Source of the DNA: Actinomycetes bacterium | Lineage (GTDB): Bacteria > Actinomycetota > Acidimicrobiia > Acidimicrobiales > RAAP-2 | DNA length: 63,347 nt | Assembly (NCBI GenBank): GCA_021791145.1 | Contig: JAJYXE010000041.1 | Span: 1-63,347, forward strand | Direction of reading: 5' to 3' | Part shown: piece by piece, positions 57,269-63,347 of the stretch | Layout of the letters: each line of letters opens with the position of its first letter | Numbering within the stretch: position 1 is the stretch's first letter | Program-made: the position numbers and the translations under genes | Notes under the pieces: generated by a model | The model's input: only the letters and a program-made list of their open reading frames with translations | The model's database searches: none | Told to the model about the DNA's origin: nothing

Positions 57269-58494
57269 GCCGACAGCACCGCCAGGACGCGGGTGAGCGC
57301 ACGGACGCCCTCGACGCAATCGACCTCGTCCGCGCGCTCCGCGGGGCTGTGACTCACGCCCGAGGGGTTCCGGACGAACAGCATGGCGGTGGGCACCTTT
57401 GCGGCGAGCACGCCCGCGTCGTGGCCGGCACCGGTCTCAATCTCGGGCACCCCGACCCCCACCGCGTCCACCACCCGGCGGCGCAATGCCACGTCGAAGG
57501 CGACCGCGGCGGTCCGCGACTCCTCGAACTGCGCGAGCGTGACCCCATGGCGCGCCGCGGCGGACTCCGCGCGTGCGACGACGTCAGCCACGATCGACTC
57601 GAGCACCGGCTCGTGCCGCGCGCGGGCGTCCAGCCAGGCCTCCACCGACGCAGCGACCGCGTTGGTCGCGTTGGGGTGGAGCACGGCGCGGCCCACCGTG
57701 GCGAGCCCTCCGTGCACGTGAGCCGCGTCACGAGCCGCCAGGACGGTCTCGGCGAACGGGAGCACCGGGTCCCTGCGCTCGCCCAGCGCGGCGGTCCCGG
57801 CGTGGTCAGGCTCCCCGCCGAAGCGGAGCCGCCACCGCCCGTGCGGCCAGATCCCGGTCGCAACGCCGATCGGCGCTCCCTCGGCCTCCAAGAAGCGGCC
57901 CTGCTCCACGTGGACCTCGATGAACGCGGCGAGCCTCGACAGCCGCACGCCGTCCTCCCCGATCATCGCGGGGTCCGCGCCCGCTGCGCGCATGGCGTCG
58001 GCCAGGCTCACCCCGCTGGCGTCGCGTAGCGCCCGGGCACGCGCCGGGTCCAGCTCACCCACCGAGAGCCGGCTGCCCAGGCACGCGACGCCGAAGCGCG
58101 CGCCCTCCTCCTCGGTGAAGGCGACGACCGCGATCGGTCTTTGCGGTACGTGCCCAGCCCCGCGCAGCTCGTCGAGCGCGAGGAATGCGGACACCACCCC
58201 GAGCGGACCGTCGTAGGCACCACCGCCCGGCACGCTGTCGAGGTGGCTCCCTGCGGCGATCGACCCCGCCCGCGGCGGGCCGTCGGAGGGGTCATGCCCC
58301 CACCACGCCCACAGGTTGCCGTTCCGGTCCTGCTCGAACGCGAGGCCCCGCGCGGCCGCCTCGCTGTGGAACCACGACCGCAGCTCGGCGTCCGCCTCGC
58401 CCCACGCGAACCGGTCGTAGCCTCCCTCCTTCCGCCGGCCGATCGGCACGAGCTCGGCCCAGAGCCGGCGGAAGCGTGTGACGAGCTCGCTCAC
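57265..58494 (-). CDS. M20 amidohydrolase (AllC/HyuC-like), candidate N-formylglutamate deformylase
   Basis: A 409-residue M20 family zinc amidohydrolase. GSHLDSVPGGGAYDGPLGVV gives the HxD and bridging Asp, AFTEEEGARFGVACLGSR the catalytic and metal Glu, FIEVHVEQGRFLE the HVEQG motif, and PSGVSHSPAERADEVDCVEG the last His. Sequence relatives act on allantoate, N-carbamoyl amino acids or ureidoglycine. Here it is between hutH and hutF and overlaps hutF by 4 bases. Since HutF makes N-formyl-glutamate and no HutG is present, this protein probably does the deformylation; allantoate or N-carbamoyl-beta-alanine hydrolysis is the alternative, given the pyrimidine genes nearby. Confidence 0.88.
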   Translation of the reverse strand: MSELVTRFRRLWAELVPIGRRKEGGYDRFAWGEADAELRSWFHSEAAARGLAFEQDRNGNLWAWWGHDPSDGPPRAGSIAAGSHLDSVPGGGAYDGPLGVVSAFLALDELRGAGHVPQRPIAVVAFTEEEGARFGVACLGSRLSVGELDPARARALRDASGVSLADAMRAAGADPAMIGEDGVRLSRLAAFIEVHVEQGRFLEAEGAPIGVATGIWPHGRWRLRFGGEPDHAGTAALGERRDPVLPFAETVLAARDAAHVHGGLATVGRAVLHPNATNAVAASVEAWLDARARHEPVLESIVADVVARAESAAARHGVTLAQFEESRTAAVAFDVALRRRVVDAVGVGVPEIETGAGHDAGVLAAKVPTAMLFVRNPSGVSHSPAERADEVDCVEGVRALTRVLAVLSA

Positions 58495-58515
58495 GTCTCC
58501 CTCACCCGCGCCGGC

Positions 58516-60123
58516 TCACCGGATGGGGCCGGCTGCGGCGGCTGCCGCGTCGACCACCCCGCCCGCCGCGATGAACTTCTCCGCCGCGGCGAGCTCGGGC
58601 GAGGTGAACCTGTCGCGCCCCATCCCACCGACGTGCTCGCGCAGGCTCGCCACGACCGCAGCGGTCGCCGGAGCCGGAGCGAGCGGCCGTCGCAGCTCGA
58701 GCGCTCGTGCCGCGGTCACAAGCTCCACGGCCAGGATCCGCCGGAGGTTCGCGACGGCCAGCCGGAGCTTGCGCCCGGCGCTCCAGCCCATGGACACGTG
58801 GTCCTCCTGCATCGCCGAGCTCGGGATCGAATCGACACTCGCGGGCGCCGCCAGCCTCTTGTTGTCCGAGACCATCGCCGCCTGCGTGTACTGGGCGAGC
58901 ATGAGCCCCGAGTCGACGCCGGGGTCGGCAGCGAGGAACGGCGGCAGCCCATGAGACCGCGCGGGGTCGAGCAGCCGGTCGGTGCGGCGCTCCGCCATCG
59001 ACCCGAGGTCGGCGATCGCAATCGCAAGGAAGTCCATCGCGTAGCCGAGGGGCGCGCCGTGGAAGTTGCCGTTGGAGCTCACCTCCCCCGAGTCCAGCAC
59101 GACCGGGTTGTCGATCGTCGCGGCGAGCTCGCGCTCGGCGACCGCCGCGGCGTGCGACGCGGTGTCGCGTCCGGCCCCGGCAACCTGCGGGGCGCAGCGG
59201 CAGGAGTAGGCGTCCTGCACGCGTGGATCGCCCGTGCGGTGCGAGGCGACGATGGCAGATCCCGCCATGACGCGGTACATGTTGTCCGCGCTCACCGACT
59301 GGCCCGGGTGGGGTCGGAGCGGCGCGTGGAGCTCCGGCCGGTACGCCTGGTCGGTGCCGAGGAGCGCCTCCACGCTCATCGCCGCGGTGACGTCGACGGT
59401 GCGCAAGAGGAGGTCGAGGTCGGCCAGCGCGAGGATCAGCATCCCGAGCATGCCGTCGGTGCCGTTGATGAGCGCGAGCCCCTCCTTGGCGGCCAGGCGC
59501 ACCGGGGCGATCCCTGCGGCGGCGAGCGCCCGGGCGGCCGGCACTCGGCCGCTCCCGCCCGGCCCGAGGACCTCGCCTTCCCCCATCATCGCGAGCGCGC
59601 AGTGCGCGAGCGGCGCGAGGTCGCCGCTGCAGCCAAGCGAGCCGTGCTCGGGCACGACGGGCGTGATCCCCGCGTTGAGCAGGGCAACGAAGGTCTCGGC
59701 GATCACCGGCCGGGCTCCGGTCCTCCCGGACGCGACCGTCTTGGCGCGCAGGAACATGAGCGCGCGCACGACCTCGCGCTCGACGGGATCGCCCATTCCG
59801 GCGGCGTGCGAGCGGATGAGGCTCACCTGCAGCTCGTCTCGCAGGCCCGGGGGGATGTGGCGAGTCGCGAGCGCGCCGAAGCCGGTGGAGATCCCGTAGG
59901 CGGGCTCTGCCGACGCGCCGAGACGCTCGACCGCCGCTCTGGACTCCTCCATGGCGCTGAAGGCGCGCTCGGTGAGGCGGACCGGGGTGTCCCGGCGCGC
60001 CACCGCGACGACCTCGGCCATCGTCGTGCCAGCGCTCCCCAGCTCGACGGGAGCCGCACCCCCAGACGGGCGCCCGACGTGGCCCTCGACGTCGCCGGCA
60101 CCGCCGCTCGAAAGGATGCTCAC
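58516..60123 (-). CDS. hutH: Histidine ammonia-lyase
   Basis: A 535-residue MIO enzyme making urocanate and ammonia from histidine. The cofactor-forming triad is in EHGSLGCSGDLAPLAHCAL: Cys-Ser-Gly rather than the usual Ala-Ser-Gly. The substrate-selecting His follows Ser in LIRSHAAGMGDP, as in HutH and unlike PAL. Also YGISTGFGALATRHI (catalytic Tyr loop), RVQDAYSCRCAPQVAGAGRD (which carries the family's QDxYSxRC motif), and SSNGNFHGAPLGYAMDFLAI. The first about 30 residues are extra and glycine-rich. Stop-to-start gap with hutU is 4 bases; the stop is 21 bases before the M20 start. Confidence 0.94.
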   Translation of the reverse strand: MSILSSGGAGDVEGHVGRPSGGAAPVELGSAGTTMAEVVAVARRDTPVRLTERAFSAMEESRAAVERLGASAEPAYGISTGFGALATRHIPPGLRDELQVSLIRSHAAGMGDPVEREVVRALMFLRAKTVASGRTGARPVIAETFVALLNAGITPVVPEHGSLGCSGDLAPLAHCALAMMGEGEVLGPGGSGRVPAARALAAAGIAPVRLAAKEGLALINGTDGMLGMLILALADLDLLLRTVDVTAAMSVEALLGTDQAYRPELHAPLRPHPGQSVSADNMYRVMAGSAIVASHRTGDPRVQDAYSCRCAPQVAGAGRDTASHAAAVAERELAATIDNPVVLDSGEVSSNGNFHGAPLGYAMDFLAIAIADLGSMAERRTDRLLDPARSHGLPPFLAADPGVDSGLMLAQYTQAAMVSDNKRLAAPASVDSIPSSAMQEDHVSMGWSAGRKLRLAVANLRRILAVELVTAARALELRRPLAPAPATAAVVASLREHVGGMGRDRFTSPELAAAEKFIAAGGVVDAAAAAAGPIR

Positions 60124-60127
60124 CTCT

Positions 60128-61819
60128 TCACGCCGTCTCGGCGGCGGTCATGGGCACCCGGACGCCGAGCGCGCTCGCCACGGCCCCGGCTTCGTCGTAG
60201 CCCGCGTCGACGTGGCGCAGGACCCCCATGGTCGGATCGTTCGTCAGCACCCTCTCGAGCTTCTGGGCGGCGAGGTCCGAGCCGTCGGCGACGCACACCT
60301 GGCCCGCGTGGATGGAACGCCCGATGCCCACCCCCCCGCCGTGGTGGATCGACACCCACGAGGCACCGCTCGACGTCGCCACGAGGGCGTTCAGAAGCGG
60401 CCAGTCGGCGATCGCGTCCGAGCCGTCGCGCATCGCCTCGGTCTCCCGGTACGGCGAGGCGACCGAGCCGCAGTCGAGATGGTCGCGACCGATGACGATC
60501 GGCGCCGAGACCTCGCCGGAGGCGACCATCTCGTTGAACCGGAGCCCTGCGCGGTCGCGCTCGCCGAGGCCCAGCCAGCAGATCCGCGCCGGAAGCCCCT
60601 GGAATTGCACCCGTTCCCCGGCCACGCGGATCCAGCGCGCGAGCTTGTCGTTGTCGGGAAAGAGCCTCGTCACCGCGCTGTCCGTCGCCGTGATGTCCCT
60701 GGGGTCCCCCGAGAGCGCCGCCCAGCGGAACGGGCCCTTGCCCTCGCAGAAGAGCGGGCGGATGTAGGCGGGGACGAAGCCGGGATACTCGAACGCCCGG
60801 GTGAAGCCGCCGAGCAGCGCCTCGGCTCGCAGGCTGTTGCCGTAGTCGAACACCTCCGCGCCCTTGTCCATGAGCGCGACGAGGGCCTCGCAGTGGGTCG
60901 CCATCGCCGCGCGTGCCCTCCGCAGGTACTCGTCGGGGTCCCGGACCCGGAGGTCCGCGGCCGCCTCGAGGGTGAGCCCCGGCGGGAGGTAGCTCAACGG
61001 GTCGTGCGCGGGCGTCTGGTCGGTGGCGACGTCGACGGGCACGTCCCGGCGCACCAGCTCGGGCAGCACCTCCGCTCCGTTGGCGACGAGCCCGACCGAG
61101 AGGGGGCGCGCGTCGCGCCGTGCCCGCTCGGCGAGCTCGACCGCCTCCTCCAAGCTGTGGGCCAGGGTGTCGAGGTAACCGGTCGACAGCCGGCGTTCCA
61201 CCCGGCTCGGGTCGACGTCGCAGCAGATCACCACCCCACCGTTGATGGTCACGGCGAGCGGCTGCGCCCCGCCCATGCCGCCGGCTCCCGAGGTGACGGT
61301 CAGGGTGCCCGCGAGCGAGCCTCCGAAGCGCTTCTCGGCGACCGCGGCGAACGTCTCGTAGGTGCCCTGGAGGATCCCCTGGGTGCCGATGTAGATCCAC
61401 GAGCCCGCCGTCATCTGGCCGAACATCGTGAGACCGAGCGCTTCGAGCCTCCTGAATTCCTCCCACGTCGCCCATTCGGGAACGAGATTGGAGTTGGCGA
61501 TGAGCACCCGGGGCGCCCACTCGTGGGTGGTGACCACGCCGACGGGACGTCCGGACTGCACGAGGAGGGTCTCGTCTGTGCCGAGCGCCGCGAGGGTCCT
61601 TTCGATCGCATGGAACGACGGCCAGTCCCGAGCCGCCTTTCCCGAGCCGCCGTAGACCACGAGCCGCTCGGGGTGCTCGGCGACCTCGGGGTCCAGATTG
61701 TTGCGCAGCATCCGGAAGGCGGCCTCCTGCGGCCACGCCTTGCAGGTGAGCGCCGTGCCGCGGGGGGCGCGCACGACCTCGCGACCCTCGCCCGGCGACC
61801 TCCGTGCGTCTGGTTCCAC
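60128..61819 (-). CDS. hutU: Urocanate hydratase
   Basis: A 563-residue protein catalysing addition of water to urocanate with tightly bound NAD+. N-terminal [20 protein letters not shown], the NAD-site [20 protein letters not shown], the [18 protein letters not shown] stretch, and the catalytic region [20 protein letters not shown] with [18 protein letters not shown] are all conserved. GTG 61819 is the best start. First gene of the operon hutU-hutH-M20-hutF-hutI-Ntn hydrolase-M55. It begins 58 bases after the upstream protease gene's stop. Confidence 0.95.
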   Translation of the reverse strand: MEPDARRSPGEGREVVRAPRGTALTCKAWPQEAAFRMLRNNLDPEVAEHPERLVVYGGSGKAARDWPSFHAIERTLAALGTDETLLVQSGRPVGVVTTHEWAPRVLIANSNLVPEWATWEEFRRLEALGLTMFGQMTAGSWIYIGTQGILQGTYETFAAVAEKRFGGSLAGTLTVTSGAGGMGGAQPLAVTINGGVVICCDVDPSRVERRLSTGYLDTLAHSLEEAVELAERARRDARPLSVGLVANGAEVLPELVRRDVPVDVATDQTPAHDPLSYLPPGLTLEAAADLRVRDPDEYLRRARAAMATHCEALVALMDKGAEVFDYGNSLRAEALLGGFTRAFEYPGFVPAYIRPLFCEGKGPFRWAALSGDPRDITATDSAVTRLFPDNDKLARWIRVAGERVQFQGLPARICWLGLGERDRAGLRFNEMVASGEVSAPIVIGRDHLDCGSVASPYRETEAMRDGSDAIADWPLLNALVATSSGASWVSIHHGGGVGIGRSIHAGQVCVADGSDLAAQKLERVLTNDPTMGVLRHVDAGYDEAGAVASALGVRVPMTAAETA

Positions 61820-61877
61820 CGACGGCCACGCTACAGGGAGCCGAAGGTGCGGTCCTTGGCCCCGCGCCGGCCCTGCG

Positions 61878-63347
61878 TCAATCGGCTGGGCCGCTGGCGA
61901 GGGTGACCGCGGCCGACTGCGTCTGACCCGAGCGCGTGGTCCAGACCACCCTCACCGTGTCGCCCGGGTGGTAGCGCATCATGATCTTGGTCAACCCGCT
62001 CGGGCTTGTGACCGGCGTACCGCCGACGTTGGTGATGACGTCACCCGGTGCCAGTCCGGAGGTCTGCGCGGGAGTCCCCGCGATGACCTGCTGGACGATC
62101 GCGCCGCTCGTGGGCGACGTTGTGCCTGTGCTTGTCACTGTGCTCCCGAACCCGAGCCCGCCGACCGCTGTCGGGGCTCCCGCTGCCTGCACGTAGACGC
62201 CGAGGAACGGGGTGCCACCGATGTGCACCGTCGCACTCGGCCTCCCAGCGATGATCTGGTGCGCGATCGAGATCGCCTCGTTGATCGGGATGGAGTAGCC
62301 CTGGCCTGTCGCAGCGCCCTGGAAGCTGTACCCCTGGGCCGCCGAGGCGGCGGTGTCCATGCCCACGACCTTCCCCGAGGTGGTGACGAGGGGGCCACCG
62401 GAGTCGCCCGGCTGGATGTCCGCGTTGGTCTCGATGAGCCCGGTCAGGTGCTCGGTCGTTGTGCCGAGCGAGCCCCGGTCGCTCGCTGTGATCGCCTGGT
62501 CGAGCTTGGTCACCGATCCGCCGGCGGCGCTCGGCTGCCCGCCCGTTCCACCGGCGTTGCCGATCCCGACGATGGCCTGCCCGATCTTGACGGTCGACGA
62601 GTTGCCGAGGCGCACGGTCTTCAACCCCGACGCTCCCTTGAGCTGGATGACCGCGACGTCCTGTGTCCGCGTGTAGCCGAGCACGGTCGCCGCGTAGACC
62701 TTGCCGTTGCCAAGGTCGGTCGCCGTGATCTTGGTCGAGCCCTCGATCACGTGGTTGTTGGTGAGGACCTTGCCTGTCGAAGTGAGGACCATCCCCGTCC
62801 CGGCCGCCTCCTCTGTCTCGTAGCGCAGCACCGTGTTGATGTCGACGAGGCCCGGCGTCACCTTGGCCGCGATTGTCGCGATGTCGGAGGGCGCGCCGGT
62901 CGCTGACGAGATCTTTCCTGTGCTCGGTGTCCTGGTCACGGTTGTGCTTGTCGCTGTCGACCTCGCTGTGCCGCCGGGAATGAGGCGGCCAGCGGTCGGC
63001 GTCGCGTTGCCACCGTTCCAGACGCCGTAGCCGATGCCGACCCCGACGAGCAGCGCCAGCAGCGTCAGGCCGGCGGCCACGACCGCCACCACCCCCTTGC
63101 GTCGCCCGCGCCCTTGGGGTTGGGGGGCCGTCGGCTGGCCCCATCCGGCCTGCTGGCTCCAGCCGCCCTGCTGGCCCCAGCCCCACGGCGCGCCCGACCA
63201 GTGCCCGTACGCACCGTACGCACCGTAAGGGCCATAGGGGCCGTACCCGGTGGGGCTTTGGGGGGGGCCGGCAGCGTAGCCCCCGGCGGGCTGGCCGGCG
63301 TCCCCGGCGGGCTGGCCGGCGTCCCCGGCGGGCTGGCCGGCGTCCCC
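61878..63347 (-). CDS. HtrA/DegP-like membrane serine protease with PDZ domain (5' end beyond window)
   Basis: Partial: the frame is open to the window edge at 63347, so the N-terminus is missing. From the edge: 7-residue repeats GDAGQPA (three visible), a Gly/Tyr/Trp/Pro-rich cytoplasmic tail, basic GRGRRKG, and one membrane helix ([20 protein letters not shown], near 63090). The trypsin-like domain has His in [13 protein letters not shown], Asp in [14 protein letters not shown], and Ser in [19 protein letters not shown] domain follows ([19 protein letters not shown]) to the end. It lies outside the membrane and removes or refolds damaged proteins. Similar to mycobacterial HtrA/PepD, which are tethered likewise. 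Confidence 0.92.
   Translation of the reverse strand, partial: GDAGQPAGDAGQPAGDAGQPAGGYAAGPPQSPTGYGPYGPYGAYGAYGHWSGAPWGWGQQGGWSQQAGWGQPTAPQPQGRGRRKGVVAVVAAGLTLLALLVGVGIGYGVWNGGNATPTAGRLIPGGTARSTATSTTVTRTPSTGKISSATGAPSDIATIAAKVTPGLVDINTVLRYETEEAAGTGMVLTSTGKVLTNNHVIEGSTKITATDLGNGKVYAATVLGYTRTQDVAVIQLKGASGLKTVRLGNSSTVKIGQAIVGIGNAGGTGGQPSAAGGSVTKLDQAITASDRGSLGTTTEHLTGLIETNADIQPGDSGGPLVTTSGKVVGMDTAASAAQGYSFQGAATGQGYSIPINEAISIAHQIIAGRPSATVHIGGTPFLGVYVQAAGAPTAVGGLGFGSTVTSTGTTSPTSGAIVQQVIAGTPAQTSGLAPGDVITNVGGTPVTSPSGLTKIMMRYHPGDTVRVVWTTRSGQTQSAAVTLASGPAD
63274..63347 (-). repeat. 21-bp in-frame tandem repeat at the protease N-terminus
   Basis: Head-to-tail copies of a 21-bp unit containing GGCTGGCCGGCGTCC; on the coding (reverse) strand each encodes Gly-Asp-Ala-Gly-Gln-Pro-Ala. 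The array continues past the window edge, so copy number is unknown. Confidence 0.85.

Overview
The window is a stretch of very GC-rich DNA with GC-ending codons, many GTG starts, no tRNA or rRNA genes that I could see, and about 46 protein genes. Gene content points to a free-living aerobic actinobacterium: actinobacterial-type PFK, DrrAB-type ABC exporter, PucR regulator, HutF-type histidine pathway, cell-wall-binding repeat proteins and a beta-PGM/GH65 fusion. An Acidimicrobiia-like lineage is my best guess, but this is inference only.

Left end (1-6 kb): a decayed IS110-type transposase (start near 1092, reverse strand), a large secreted protein whose base composition changes half-way through, an AI-2E family permease and a PaiB-like FMN-binding protein. 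A sulfur/redox block follows (6-14.4 kb, mostly reverse): a nitrilase-like hydrolase, a molybdopterin oxidoreductase, its fused ferredoxin-NrfD partner (with an apparent one-base frameshift), a persulfide-dioxygenase/rhodanese protein, and a sulfide:quinone reductase gene that has lost its middle. A divergent GntR-type regulator closes the block.

From 14.5 to 26 kb come a KimA-like APC permease, a NarL-type two-component system, and a redox island. The island holds two Rrf2 regulators around a membrane iron-sulfur protein and a ferredoxin-GltD-flavodoxin fusion; the second Rrf2 carries an extra C-terminal domain. A class V aminotransferase (cysteine-desulfurase-like) follows. From 26 to 37 kb is central carbon metabolism: Hsp20, 6-phosphofructokinase, class I FBP aldolase, a prenyltransferase-repeat protein coupled to PEP synthase, and a beta-phosphoglucomutase/GH65 phosphorylase fusion. 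From 37 to 43 kb are a DrrAB-like exporter, a YeiH-type exporter with its LysR regulator, and an ABC-F ATPase.

The right third (43-62 kb) is a nitrogen-scavenging region. Reverse-strand genes encode dihydropyrimidinase, an agmatinase-family ureohydrolase, a polysaccharide-deacetylase-fold hydrolase, cytosine deaminase and an NCS1 cytosine permease. These diverge from a PucR regulator across a promoter region dense in repeats and palindromes. After an aromatic amino-acid decarboxylase gene comes one long reverse-strand operon: hutU, hutH, an M20 amidohydrolase, hutF, hutI, a glycosylasparaginase-type Ntn hydrolase and an M55 D-aminopeptidase. The window ends inside an HtrA-like membrane serine protease. 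A recurring oddity is short tandem duplication (7-26 bp units) in many intergenic gaps.
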